64,000 nucleotides of DNA from an uncultured Eudoraea sp. (GTDB taxonomy: Bacteria; Bacteroidota; Bacteroidia; Flavobacteriales; Flavobacteriaceae). Position 1 is the stretch's first letter, and the number at the start of each line of letters is the position of its first letter. The stretch spans positions 53,615-117,614 of the forward strand of contig NZ_CAMYKG010000005.1 in NCBI RefSeq assembly GCF_947258925.1. Direction: 5' to 3'. Under the pieces are notes generated by a model. That model searched no databases. It worked only from the letters and a program-made list of their open reading frames with translations, and was not told the origin of the DNA. This document shows, piece by piece, positions 1 to 8,723 of this stretch. A program made the translations under genes and the position numbers.

Positions 1-1
1 G

Positions 2-1048
2 GACGGTCCATTCTATTCTGAAAAATTAAAGCAAAAGCTTTTTAGCCTGGACGATGAAATGCTAAAGCCTTATTTTAAACTCGAAAACGTTATTGAGGGC
101 GTATTTATAATCACAAAAAGATTATTCGGATTACAGTTTGAAGAAGTAACCGATATAGATAAATATCACCCGGATGTTAAGACGTATAGAATTTATGATC
201 AGGATCATAATTTTGTTTCCATTTTCTATGCCGATTTCCACCCCCGAGCCGGGAAACGTGCAGGTGCCTGGATGACTTCATTTAAACCCCAGTATATTTT
301 AAATAACCGGAGTGAAAGACCCCAGGTTTCCATTGTGTGCAATTTTACCAAACCAACTGATACCAAACCATCATTATTAACCTTTAATGAGGTTACAACC
401 TTATTTCACGAGTTCGGTCATGCGCTTCACGGGATTTTGGCAAATACTACCTATCCTAGTTTATCCGGCACTTCGGTATATTGGGACTTTGTTGAATTAC
501 CCAGCCAGATTATGGAAAACTGGTGTTACGAAAAAGAAGCCCTGGAACTATTTGCGAAGCATTATGAAACCGAACAACAGATTCCAATGTCATTAATCGA
601 AAGCATAAAGGAATCTGCAACTTTTCAGGAAGGAATGGCCACATTGAGACAATTAAGTTTCGGATTCCTGGACATGGCCTGGCATGGATCGGATCTATCA
701 GAAATAATGGATGTGAAGCAACAGGAAGTAAAAGTTTTTGAAGAAACATCATTATACCCAACCAACCAAGAGACCTGCATGACTACTTCTTTTGCCCATA
801 TCTTTCAAGGTGGCTACTCCGCGGGGTATTACAGTTACAAATGGGCAGAAGTACTGGATGCAGATGCCTTTGATTATTTTAAAGAAAAAGGTATTTTCAA
901 TAAAGGAATTGCTACAAAATTCAGAGATAATATCCTGTCCAAAGGTGGAACCGAAAAACCTATGGTTCTCTATAAACGCTTTAGAGGAAGGGAGCCAAAA
1001 ATTGAAGCCCTGTTAGAGCGAGCCGGACTCACAAAAAAAACGGCTTAG
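2..1048 (+). CDS. M3 family oligopeptidase / peptidyl-dipeptidase, 3' part only
   Basis: This is the C-terminal catalytic part of an M3 (thimet oligopeptidase / Dcp) zinc metallopeptidase, which cleaves short peptides. The reading frame is open from base 2, so the N-terminal half lies outside the window. The zinc motif HEFGH is at bases 407-421, followed about 25 residues later by a Glu-containing helix (PSQIMENW) that supplies the third zinc ligand. The C-terminal Tyr/Gly-rich stretch GGYSAGYYSYKWAEVL is typical of the family and lines the substrate channel. The first in-frame ATG (base 59) is internal, because the residues before it continue the family alignment. The gene converges on the rhodanese gene with one base between the stops. 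Dcp and OpdA-like members cannot be told apart from this part alone. Confidence 0.93.
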   Translation, partial: DGPFYSEKLKQKLFSLDDEMLKPYFKLENVIEGVFIITKRLFGLQFEEVTDIDKYHPDVKTYRIYDQDHNFVSIFYADFHPRAGKRAGAWMTSFKPQYILNNRSERPQVSIVCNFTKPTDTKPSLLTFNEVTTLFHEFGHALHGILANTTYPSLSGTSVYWDFVELPSQIMENWCYEKEALELFAKHYETEQQIPMSLIESIKESATFQEGMATLRQLSFGFLDMAWHGSDLSEIMDVKQQEVKVFEETSLYPTNQETCMTTSFAHIFQGGYSAGYYSYKWAEVLDADAFDYFKEKGIFNKGIATKFRDNILSKGGTEKPMVLYKRFRGREPKIEALLERAGLTKKTA

Positions 1049-1049
1049 G

Positions 1050-1403
1050 TCAATTCTTTGCCAAATATGCATCATAGCCTCCCAGGAGGTCAACTACATC
1101 TTTATAGCCCGAAGAGTTTAGCAATTCAGCTGCGCTCGAACTGCGTCCGCCCTTTTTACAATAGACATAAACAGTTTTCCCTTTTTCTATATCCTTGAAT
1201 TGATCTATAAAATCCTCATCATACCAATTAATATTAATCGCATTTTCCAGATGCCCATCAGCATATTCTTCAGGGGTTCTAACATCAATCAGAACTGCAT
1301 TTTCAAGATCTTGAGCCGTAAACTCGTTTATAGACATTGATTTCGATTGGGTACAGCTAACCTGGACAATTAAAAGAAGCAGGAGATATCCTATATTTTT
1401 CAT
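1050..1403 (-). CDS. Rhodanese-like domain lipoprotein
   Basis: A 117-residue protein consisting of an export signal and a single rhodanese domain. The N-terminus is a short basic start, a Leu/Ile-rich core and Cys17, which fits lipidation although the lipobox is loose. The rhodanese active-site loop is CKKGGR with the catalytic Cys at about residue 82, and the CH2A-type motif DVRTPEEYADGHLENAINI is intact. It could carry persulfide or act as a periplasmic thiol-sulfur carrier; the substrate cannot be read from sequence. The start at 1403 is chosen over an upstream ATG (1439) because it places the signal peptide correctly. It is divergent from the sigma factor gene. Confidence 0.85.
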   Translation of the reverse strand: MKNIGYLLLLLIVQVSCTQSKSMSINEFTAQDLENAVLIDVRTPEEYADGHLENAININWYDEDFIDQFKDIEKGKTVYVYCKKGGRSSSAAELLNSSGYKDVVDLLGGYDAYLAKN

Positions 1404-1450
1404 AATGAAGGGTATTGTGGTTAATTTTAATATATTCATTAAAATTAATA

Positions 1451-1458
1451 TATTTTTG
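1451..1458 (+). promoter_or_regulatory. -7 box of sigma factor gene
   Basis: TATTTTTG matches the Bacteroidetes -7 consensus TAnnTTTG exactly and ends 18 nt before the chosen ATG at 1477. No convincing -33 TTG was seen. The position supports the 1477 start over an upstream in-frame ATG at 1405. Confidence 0.45.
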
Positions 1459-1476
1459 GTTTATAGAAGCATCCAA

Positions 1477-2037
1477 ATGACAGCAAATCAATTAAACCCT
1501 GATTCCTGGGTTGACCTTTACGCAGACTATCTTTTCAACTATACTGTTGCGAGAGTTAGCGATGCTGAGATCGCGAAAGATTTGGTACAAGAAACATTTC
1601 TGTCTGGTTTAAAATCTGCAAAAAACTTTAAAGGTACGGCCTCTGAACGGACCTGGCTTATTGCAATTTTAAAACGGAAGGTTATTGACCACTACCGCAA
1701 AATAAATTCAAAAAAAGGTAAAGCTGAAGTACGTATGAATTACAGTGGTCAAAGTGATGCTGAAGGCGACTGGCTGGAGGAACGAGTTGCTGATCCTATT
1801 AGTACACTTGAGAATGATGCAATAGAAAATGAAGAATTGGGACTAGCCATTCAGGAATGTATTTCTTTGCTTCCCAAAAAACAATCTGCCGTCTTTGTTA
1901 TGAAAACAATACGCGGATTAAGTACAGAAGATATATGTAATGAACTAGGCATTAATCCGTCTAACCTTTGGGTAATGGTACACAGAGCCAGGACAAACCT
2001 AATGGGTTGCCTTAATGAAAATTGGTTTAAATCATGA
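1477..2037 (+). CDS. ECF-type RNA polymerase sigma-70 factor
   Basis: A 186-residue sigma factor. Region 2 is seen as DAEIAKDLVQETFLSGLKS followed by the core-binding/-10 segment ERTWLIAILKRKVIDHYRK. Region 4 lies at the C-terminus, where LGLAIQECISLLPKKQSAVF leads into a helix-turn-helix (STEDICNELGINPSNLWVMVHRAR). Size and domain order fit the extracytoplasmic-function group, which directs RNA polymerase to a small stress regulon. It shares the overlap ATGA with the next gene, whose small zinc-finger protein is a likely regulator. The start at 1477 is preferred because a -7 box lies just upstream. Its target genes cannot be deduced here. Confidence 0.9.
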   Translation: MTANQLNPDSWVDLYADYLFNYTVARVSDAEIAKDLVQETFLSGLKSAKNFKGTASERTWLIAILKRKVIDHYRKINSKKGKAEVRMNYSGQSDAEGDWLEERVADPISTLENDAIENEELGLAIQECISLLPKKQSAVFVMKTIRGLSTEDICNELGINPSNLWVMVHRARTNLMGCLNENWFKS

Positions 2038-2261
2038 TTAACTGCGAAAAAGCAAGTGAAATTTGCAATAAAAAGCAATACAGGGAAGCCTCGTTTCTAG
2101 AACAAATTAAACTTGGTATTCACCTTTTGTATTGTAAAACCTGTGCCACATTTTCTAAAAGGAACAAAAAATTGACCATTCTTTGTGAAAAGGGAAATTT
2201 GCATAGTCTTTCAATAGCAGAAAAGAACGCAATGAGAGAAAAAATGCAAAATTTTATCTAA
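2034..2261 (+). CDS. Small zinc-finger-like protein, probable sigma-factor partner
   Basis: A 75-residue basic protein translated from an ATG that overlaps the sigma factor stop by 4 nt, implying translational coupling. It contains HLLYCKTC, which fits the HxxxCxxC core of zinc-binding anti-sigma (ZAS) domains, and an additional N-terminal Cys (INCEKASEIC). There is no membrane segment, so unlike many anti-sigma factors it would be soluble. By position and motif it is inferred to bind the sigma factor; no enzymatic feature is visible. The remainder, a Lys/Asn-rich tail ending in KMQNFI, matches nothing I recognise. Confidence 0.72.
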   Translation: MINCEKASEICNKKQYREASFLEQIKLGIHLLYCKTCATFSKRNKKLTILCEKGNLHSLSIAEKNAMREKMQNFI

Positions 2262-3082
2262 AAATAATTCTCCAGAACTTTAAGAATCCCCAACCAGCCA
2301 ATAGGTATACTTTCTACATAAAAAGAGGCAAAATATTCTGATTGATGCCTGCGTGTAAGAAAGAGCATCCCAAGCAGAATTAAGAATAAAATAGCTCTTC
2401 CGATAATATCCAATTGCGTTACACTATCCTTAAGAAAAGTCATCAAAAAAAAAATAACTGTCAAGAGTATCCCCAGTTGAATAGTTTTTGTAACTCCTAA
2501 GCGCTGGGGAATAGTTTTAAGGTTGAGTTGATCATAGTCTAAATCCCTTATCTCAAATGGAATTAGTAATATTAAAATCAGGATAAGTTGTTGGATTATT
2601 AAAATATAAATGTCCCACGAAACTAAAATACCTGCTGCTATTACCGGAATAATGACCGTGGTTCCTGTCCATACGAGTGCCACTAATAGCACTTTTAAGA
2701 CGCCCAAACTCCGCAAATTTTTATACATCGGAAAAACCGGCAACGCGTACAAACCAATTAATAATGCCAGCGCAAAACAGATAAACCACAGTTCGTAACT
2801 CAAAAAAAAGAAATGATACCCGGCAATTATCAGCATAATCAGACTGAAGATTTGTATCTGCCTGTGATAGTGATTTTTTAAAAGGATATACTTTTTTGCT
2901 TCTACACCATATTTTATAAAATTATAAGTGGGAATAGTGCCAAAAAAGACGAATTGAATTAAATGTTGTCCAGGTGAAATGTTTAAGAAAAGAGTGGTTG
3001 CCAATAACAGGCTAATCACAGCAAATGCCACGTGAATGCTGGCATCAAGATAAAATCTAAAAACTCGGGTCAACCATCCCAT
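2258..3082 (-). CDS. UbiA-like polytopic membrane protein
   Basis: A 274-residue, highly hydrophobic protein with about eight predicted membrane helices. It resembles the UbiA prenyltransferase superfamily found in flavobacteria: an early TYNFIKYGVEAKK segment after helix two and IRDLDYDQLNLKTIPQRLG in the second half, in the place of the second Asp-rich motif. The classic NDxxD motif is not intact, so prenyltransferase activity is uncertain. The start at 3082 is chosen because the protein then begins MGWLTRVFRFYLDASIH and a -7 box lies just upstream; an upstream ATG exists at 3115. The 3' end overlaps the zinc-finger gene by 4 nt, and it is divergent from gcvP. Confidence 0.7.
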   Translation of the reverse strand: MGWLTRVFRFYLDASIHVAFAVISLLLATTLFLNISPGQHLIQFVFFGTIPTYNFIKYGVEAKKYILLKNHYHRQIQIFSLIMLIIAGYHFFFLSYELWFICFALALLIGLYALPVFPMYKNLRSLGVLKVLLVALVWTGTTVIIPVIAAGILVSWDIYILIIQQLILILILLIPFEIRDLDYDQLNLKTIPQRLGVTKTIQLGILLTVIFFLMTFLKDSVTQLDIIGRAILFLILLGMLFLTRRHQSEYFASFYVESIPIGWLGILKVLENYF

Positions 3083-3086
3083 TAAA

Positions 3087-3094
3087 CAAAAATA
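3087..3094 (-). promoter_or_regulatory. -7 box just upstream of the UbiA-like gene
   Basis: On the minus strand TATTTTTG matches TAnnTTTG and ends only 4 nt before the chosen ATG at 3082. If it is functional the transcript would be leaderless or nearly so. No -33 element is obvious. Confidence 0.3.
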
Positions 3095-3179
3095 GCCAAA
3101 CTGTTCATAACGCATGATTTTCGTTAAAAACTTTAGTCTCCTGCGCTCTGAAATAGCCTGTTTTACCGGAATTAATTCC

Positions 3180-3187
3180 TAATTTTG
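3180..3187 (+). promoter_or_regulatory. -7 box of gcvP
   Basis: TAATTTTG fits TAnnTTTG and lies 35 nt upstream of the gcvP start codon, giving a leader of about 30 nt. No clear -33 TTG or glycine riboswitch structure was seen in the short upstream region. Confidence 0.4.
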
Positions 3188-3222
3188 CTAACTGTTATTT
3201 TAGCTAAAAAAAATCTGGAATT

Positions 3223-6075
3223 ATGACCACAGACCTGTTTGCTTCCCGACATATAGGTATACGAAAAGAAGATCTGCCAAAAATGCTTAAGACCATCGGT
3301 GTGGAAAGTATAGATCAACTAATTCATGAAACAATTCCCAATGACATAAGACTCCAAAATCCTTTGGAACTTAGCAATGAAATGAGCGAACATGAGTTCC
3401 TCACTCATATTAACTCCCTTGCATCAAAAAACAAAATATTTAAAACTTTTATTGGTCTTGGTTATCATGAATGTATAACACCGGCTGTTATTAAAAGGAA
3501 TATTCTTGAAAACCCGGGATGGTATACTGCTTACACCCCTTATCAGGCAGAAATTGCACAAGGCAGATTAGAAGCCTTATTAAACTTCCAGACCATGATT
3601 TGCGATCTTACCGGCATGGAATTGTCTAATGCTTCTCTTTTAGACGAAAGTACAGCTGCTGCTGAAGCGATGACCATGCTTTTTGATGTCCGGACCAGGA
3701 ATCAAAAGAAAAATAAGATCACTAAATTTTTTGTGTCTGATGAGGTAATGCCTCAAACACTGTCACTACTACAAACAAGATCAAAACCACTGGGAATTGA
3801 ATTAGAAATCGGAGACCACGAATCTTTCCAGTTCGGTGAAGAATTTTATGGGGCCCTGTTACAATATCCGGGGAAATTTGGCCAGGTAAATGATTATAAA
3901 AATTTTGTCCAGAAGGCTAATGAAAAAGACATTAAAGTTGCTGTAGCTGCTGATATCCTCAGTTTGGTTTTATTAACCCCTCCGGGGGAAATTGGCGTGG
4001 ACGTAGTTGTTGGTACTACGCAGCGTTTCGGAATTCCTTTGGGCTATGGTGGCCCTCATGCCGCTTTTTTTGCCACTAAGGAAGCCTATAAAAGAAATAT
4101 TCCCGGAAGAATTATAGGAGTTACCAAAGATACCGACGGGAATCAGGCACTACGCATGGCTCTACAAACCAGGGAACAACATATAAAAAGAGATAAAGCC
4201 ACCTCTAATATTTGCACAGCGCAAGTATTGCTGGCGGTTATGGCCGGAGCTTATGCCGTATATCATGGACCAAAAGGGTTAAAACGAATAGCTGAAAAAG
4301 TTCATCACAATACCCGTATAATAAGTCAATCCCTTGAAAAACAAGGATTTGAACAATTAAACACTTCTTATTTCGATACTATTAAGATAAGAGTGGAAGA
4401 TGCTGAATCGCTAAAAGAAATAGCAGAAAAAAATTGTGTTAACTTCAACTATATTGATAAGAATACGGTTTCCATATCTGTCAATGAGACAACAAATACT
4501 GAGAATATAGAACTTATATTAAACTGCTTTGGTGAATTAGCAGCGGTTAAAGAAATTAGACTTTTTGAAGGTGACTTAAATCAGGTTATTCCATTTACGC
4601 TAAAACGAGACACCCCCTTCCTTAAAAATGAGGTCTTTAATTCGTACCACTCAGAAACAGAATTGATGCGTTATCTCAAGAAATTAGAGCGCAAAGACCT
4701 GGCTTTGAACCACTCTATGATCTCGCTTGGGTCATGCACAATGAAATTAAATGCTGCCAGCCAAATGTTGCCGTTAAGCATGCCTGAATGGGGTAATATT
4801 CATCCATTTGTTCCTGTTGATCAGGCAGAAGGTTATCAAATAATACTCCGGGAGCTCGAAAGAGATTTAACAGAAATCACTGGTTTTGCCGGTACTTCTT
4901 TACAACCCAACTCAGGTGCGCAGGGTGAGTTTGCCGGATTGATGACCATAAGGGCATATCATGAATCCAGGGGTGAACACAATAGGCATATATGCATTAT
5001 TCCGGCATCTGCACATGGTACAAATCCGGCTTCTGCTGTAATGGCAGGGATGAAGGTTGTCGTGACAAAGACAGATGAGCGCGGCAATATAGATATAGGG
5101 GATTTACAGGAAAAAGTAGAAATGCATTCAGAAAATTTGGCGGCGTTAATGGTGACATATCCGTCAACACACGGAGTATTTGAATCCTCGATCAAAAAGA
5201 TAACTCAACTTATACATGATCATGGTGGGCAAGTGTATATGGATGGCGCTAATATGAATGCCCAGGTTGGTTTAACCAATCCGGCTACCATTGGGGCCGA
5301 CGTGTGCCATCTTAACCTCCACAAAACCTTCGCTATACCTCACGGAGGTGGCGGACCGGGAGTTGGACCTATTTGCGTTGCCAAACAGTTAGTACCCTTC
5401 CTCCCCGGAAATCCGGTTGTTAAGACTGGTGGTGACAAAGCAATTACCGCAATTTCAGGAGCGCCATGGGGTAGTTCATTGGTTTGTTTAATCTCTTATG
5501 GTTATATTAAAATGCTTGGAGAACAGGGGTTAACTGAATCCACCAAAATTGCTATTCTCAATGCAAACTATATAAAGAACAGACTGAGTGGAAAATTTGA
5601 TGTTCTTTACTCGGGAGAAAGTGGACGTGCCGCCCATGAAATGATCATAGACTGCAGGCCCTTTAAGAAAAACGGAATAGAGGTAACGGATATCGCGAAA
5701 CGTTTAATGGACTATGGTTTTCACGCCCCTACCGTATCCTTTCCGGTAGCAGGTACCCTTATGATAGAACCAACGGAAAGTGAAAACCTTGATGAATTAG
5801 ATCGATTTTGTGATGCGATGATATCCATACGGGAAGAAATTGATCGGTCTTCATCTAATGATTCCAATAATCTTCTGAAAAATGCACCGCATACCTTGCA
5901 TATGGTAACCAGTGATTTTTGGAATTTCCCTTATTCCAGACAAGAGGCCGCTTTCCCATTAAACTATGTAAATGAAAATAAATTTTGGCCCAGCGTCAGA
6001 CGGGTCGATGATGCCTATGGAGATCGTAATTTAATATGTACCTGTGCCCCAATTGAAGCGTATATTGAGGCATAG
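3223..6075 (+). CDS. gcvP: Glycine dehydrogenase (aminomethyl-transferring), P protein
   Basis: Full-length 950-residue P protein of the glycine cleavage system. It decarboxylates glycine with pyridoxal phosphate and passes the aminomethyl group to the lipoylated H protein in the cytosol. The single-chain form is seen: an N-terminal half beginning with the typical FASRHIG and a C-terminal half with the PLP-lysine motif HLNLHKTFAIPHGGGGPG at about residue 700. NHSMISLGSCTMKLN and SAHGTNPASA are also family signatures. Length matches the usual 950-960 residues. gcvT and gcvH are not adjacent. It is probably transcribed alone. Confidence 0.98.
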   Translation: MTTDLFASRHIGIRKEDLPKMLKTIGVESIDQLIHETIPNDIRLQNPLELSNEMSEHEFLTHINSLASKNKIFKTFIGLGYHECITPAVIKRNILENPGWYTAYTPYQAEIAQGRLEALLNFQTMICDLTGMELSNASLLDESTAAAEAMTMLFDVRTRNQKKNKITKFFVSDEVMPQTLSLLQTRSKPLGIELEIGDHESFQFGEEFYGALLQYPGKFGQVNDYKNFVQKANEKDIKVAVAADILSLVLLTPPGEIGVDVVVGTTQRFGIPLGYGGPHAAFFATKEAYKRNIPGRIIGVTKDTDGNQALRMALQTREQHIKRDKATSNICTAQVLLAVMAGAYAVYHGPKGLKRIAEKVHHNTRIISQSLEKQGFEQLNTSYFDTIKIRVEDAESLKEIAEKNCVNFNYIDKNTVSISVNETTNTENIELILNCFGELAAVKEIRLFEGDLNQVIPFTLKRDTPFLKNEVFNSYHSETELMRYLKKLERKDLALNHSMISLGSCTMKLNAASQMLPLSMPEWGNIHPFVPVDQAEGYQIILRELERDLTEITGFAGTSLQPNSGAQGEFAGLMTIRAYHESRGEHNRHICIIPASAHGTNPASAVMAGMKVVVTKTDERGNIDIGDLQEKVEMHSENLAALMVTYPSTHGVFESSIKKITQLIHDHGGQVYMDGANMNAQVGLTNPATIGADVCHLNLHKTFAIPHGGGGPGVGPICVAKQLVPFLPGNPVVKTGGDKAITAISGAPWGSSLVCLISYGYIKMLGEQGLTESTKIAILNANYIKNRLSGKFDVLYSGESGRAAHEMIIDCRPFKKNGIEVTDIAKRLMDYGFHAPTVSFPVAGTLMIEPTESENLDELDRFCDAMISIREEIDRSSSNDSNNLLKNAPHTLHMVTSDFWNFPYSRQEAAFPLNYVNENKFWPSVRRVDDAYGDRNLICTCAPIEAYIEA

Positions 6076-6236
6076 CTTTTAGCCATAAATAGTAATTTCA
6101 AAGGTTGCACAAGAGTTAAAGAAATTATTTGACCGTGGATTGTTTCTTTTGGACATCGTATTTAAAAAAGAGGTTTACTTTTTCTGGGACTTTTTTTTTA
6201 TTAGTTTGAAAAATAAATAAAATCATTCCATTAAAT

Positions 6237-7295
6237 ATGAGTATTGGCATTACAGGTACGGGTTGTTTTATCCCATCAGTCGCCACACAGAATAAAGATT
6301 TTGAGCAGCATAATTTCCTTACCAGTGAAGGAGCACCATTTGATTATAGCAATGAGGTAATCATAGAAAAATTCAAGGCAATAACGGGGATTGCCGAAAG
6401 ACGCTATGCAAAAAAAGAACAGAACACATCAGATCTGGGATTTTTCGCAGCGCGTGATGCAATTGAAGATGCAGGGATTGATCCTGAGGAACTTGATTAT
6501 ATAATTTTCGCCCATAATTTTGGGAATGTAAGCTACGGTAATTCTCAGGGAGATACTGTTCCCAGCTTAGCCACCAGGGTAAAGCATAAACTGGGAATTA
6601 AAAACCCGGCTTGTGTGGCATATGACATGTTGTTTGGCTGTCCTGGTTGGATTGAAAGCGTTATTCAGGCAAACGCATTTATCAAAAGCGGGATAGCAAA
6701 AAAATGCCTGGTAATTGGAGCAGAAACACTTTCCAGGGTGATTGATCAACACGACAGGGATTCAATGATTTATTCAGATGGTGCAGGAGCTTGTATTATT
6801 GAAGATTCTGCAGATTCCGGAGAGATACTTGCGCATAGTTCCGCCACATTCTCTAATGAAGAAGCTTATTATTTATTTTTAGGCCAGTCGCACAATAAAG
6901 CGTGCTCCAATAATACGCAATACATAAAAATGTATGGTCGCAAAATTTATGAATTTGCCCTGAATCATGTACCCAATGCGATGCGGCAATGTTTGGATAA
7001 AAGCGAAATTGCAATTGAAGATGTAAAGAAAATATTTATACATCAGGCAAATGAAAAAATGGATGAAGCTATTGTAGAACGATTTTACAAATCCTATGAC
7101 TTGGAAATGCCTTCAGGGGTTATGCCTATGAACATCCGTGAATTGGGCAACAGTTCTGTAGCAACGGTTCCTACATTGTTTCATATGGTTAAAACCGGAA
7201 AAATAGAAAATCAGCATATAGAGAAAGGGGATGTTGTTATCTTTGCCAGTGTTGGCGCAGGTATGAATATCAACGCCATAGTGTATAGATGCTGA
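6237..7295 (+). CDS. 3-oxoacyl-ACP synthase III (FabH)-like ketosynthase
   Basis: A 352-residue thiolase-fold condensing enzyme of the KAS III type. The catalytic triad is intact: Cys135 in FGCPGW, His269 in FIHQAN and Asn305 in GNSS. It would condense an acyl-CoA or acyl-ACP starter with malonyl-ACP. It is followed after 4 nt by a methyltransferase and then by a glycosyltransferase, which suggests a role in making or decorating a lipid rather than only housekeeping fatty-acid initiation, but the product is not deducible. KAS III-like enzymes of antibiotic or dialkylresorcinol pathways are alternatives. Confidence 0.88.
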   Translation: MSIGITGTGCFIPSVATQNKDFEQHNFLTSEGAPFDYSNEVIIEKFKAITGIAERRYAKKEQNTSDLGFFAARDAIEDAGIDPEELDYIIFAHNFGNVSYGNSQGDTVPSLATRVKHKLGIKNPACVAYDMLFGCPGWIESVIQANAFIKSGIAKKCLVIGAETLSRVIDQHDRDSMIYSDGAGACIIEDSADSGEILAHSSATFSNEEAYYLFLGQSHNKACSNNTQYIKMYGRKIYEFALNHVPNAMRQCLDKSEIAIEDVKKIFIHQANEKMDEAIVERFYKSYDLEMPSGVMPMNIRELGNSSVATVPTLFHMVKTGKIENQHIEKGDVVIFASVGAGMNINAIVYRC

Positions 7296-7299
7296 AAAT

Positions 7300-7845
7300 A
7301 TGTACGAAAAAACTTTTCCCGGCAAAAGGTATAAAAACACCTTGGCCTTTCTTCAAAAACATATCAGTACTAAGGAATCCATTTTAGATTTAGGGGTTGC
7401 AAACCCATTTTCTCAAATCATGACAGAACAAGGTTATTCTGTGGAAAATACCAAGGGGGAAGACCTGGATTTGGATTTTGAATTTATCAAGAATTCAGAT
7501 GCAACTGTCGTCACAGCTTTTGAAATCTTCGAACACCTTGTGGCTCCTTACAATGTATTGAGGGAAATTAAAGCGAGCAAAATCGTAGCAAGCGTCCCCT
7601 TAAGGCTCTGGTTTTCAAAGGCCTACAAAAGTAATACTGATCCCTGGGACAGACATTACCATGAATTTGAGGCCTGGCAGTTTAATTGGGTGCTCGAAAA
7701 AGCCGGCTGGGAAATTAAAGATTCTTTCAGCTGGACTAATCCCGTTAAGAAATTAGGTCTACGGCCTTTATTAAGACTATTTACTCCGCGTTATTACATT
7801 GTTTATGCGGAAAGAAAACACCTCCCGGAATATACTAAATCCTAA
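7300..7845 (+). CDS. SAM-dependent methyltransferase (class I)
   Basis: A 181-residue protein with a degenerate class I methyltransferase fold: motif I region ILDLGVANPFS, an acidic strand-2 end, and VVTAFEIFEHLVAPYNVL in place of motif IV/V as in the Methyltransf_11/23 group. The substrate is unknown. The gene starts 4 nt after the ketosynthase stop and is clearly co-transcribed with it and probably with the glycosyltransferase gene 26 nt downstream. The C-terminal part (WDRHYHEFEAWQFNWVLEKAGW) is typical of flavobacterial methyltransferases acting on lipids or glycans; this is inference. Confidence 0.75.
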   Translation: MYEKTFPGKRYKNTLAFLQKHISTKESILDLGVANPFSQIMTEQGYSVENTKGEDLDLDFEFIKNSDATVVTAFEIFEHLVAPYNVLREIKASKIVASVPLRLWFSKAYKSNTDPWDRHYHEFEAWQFNWVLEKAGWEIKDSFSWTNPVKKLGLRPLLRLFTPRYYIVYAERKHLPEYTKS

Positions 7846-7871
7846 ACCGCGGAAAAATAATACCCTCTATT

Positions 7872-8723
7872 GTGAATTATTATATCGTCATCTGCGCACA
7901 TAATGAAGAATCCTACTTAGCAGAAACGCTCAATGCTGTTCTTTCACAAACCATGTTACCCGACAAAATTTTGGTTGTGAATGATAATTCAACTGATAAC
8001 ACGGAGGCTATAATAGATAGATTCACCAAAAAGGATAAACGTATTCAAAAGGTTAACAAATCTTCTTCTAAACTACATATGCCCGGTGCCAAAGTTGTAG
8101 ATGCCTTTGATGCAGGTTATAAACATTTAGACGAGAACTACGATTTCATTGTCAAACTCGATGCTGACATTGTGCTCCCGAAAAATTATTTTGAAAAAAT
8201 TGCAACACTCATTGCTTCAGATTCCAAAGCAGGTATTTTAGGAGGTTTTGCCTATGAGCAAGACTCGGAAGGTTTGTGGAAATTAAATCACCCCATGAAT
8301 AAGGAGCACGTTCGGGGTGCTTTTAAAAGCTATACAAATGCCTGTTATAAAGCTATAGGCGGTTTAAAGAATTCCATGGGCTGGGATACTGTTGATGAAC
8401 TATTGGCTCAATATAATGGATTTAGCATATTAACTGATGATTCGTTAAAAGTTAAACACTTGCGACCTCTTGGTCTTGCCTATAACAAGAAGGCTCGCTA
8501 CCTGCAGGGAGAAGCCATGTATCGCATGCGCTATGGCTATTGGATTAGTCTTATTGCATCATTGAAGATGGGCGTAAAAAGAAAGGATCCAGGATTGTTT
8601 TCAGACACAATAAGAGGCTATCAGATGGCCAAAAAAAAGAAACTACCCTATTTGGTTTCTAAAGAAGAAGGTAAATTTATCCGCAGGCTCCGATGGAAAA
8701 ATATCTTTGCCAAATTATTCTAA
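7872..8723 (+). CDS. Family 2 glycosyltransferase
   Basis: A 283-residue GT-A fold enzyme. The nucleotide-sugar region starts at the N-terminus (YIVICAHNEESYLAETLNAV, LVVNDNSTDNT) and the metal-binding DxD is DAD at residues 97-99 (VKLDADIVLP). The later GWDTVDELLAQYNGF segment carries the acceptor-side acidic residues. No membrane segment is obvious, so it is probably peripheral. Translation appears to start at GTG (7872), since no in-frame ATG precedes the conserved first strand. It is likely the last gene of the ketosynthase-methyltransferase-glycosyltransferase unit, and its end overlaps the converging phosphatase gene by 9 nt. Confidence 0.88.
   Translation: MNYYIVICAHNEESYLAETLNAVLSQTMLPDKILVVNDNSTDNTEAIIDRFTKKDKRIQKVNKSSSKLHMPGAKVVDAFDAGYKHLDENYDFIVKLDADIVLPKNYFEKIATLIASDSKAGILGGFAYEQDSEGLWKLNHPMNKEHVRGAFKSYTNACYKAIGGLKNSMGWDTVDELLAQYNGFSILTDDSLKVKHLRPLGLAYNKKARYLQGEAMYRMRYGYWISLIASLKMGVKRKDPGLFSDTIRGYQMAKKKKLPYLVSKEEGKFIRRLRWKNIFAKLF

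Noticed and set aside
3082..3222. Glycine riboswitch before gcvP
   Set aside because: The 140-bp upstream interval has no tandem stem-loop aptamer pattern; only a -7 box is visible.
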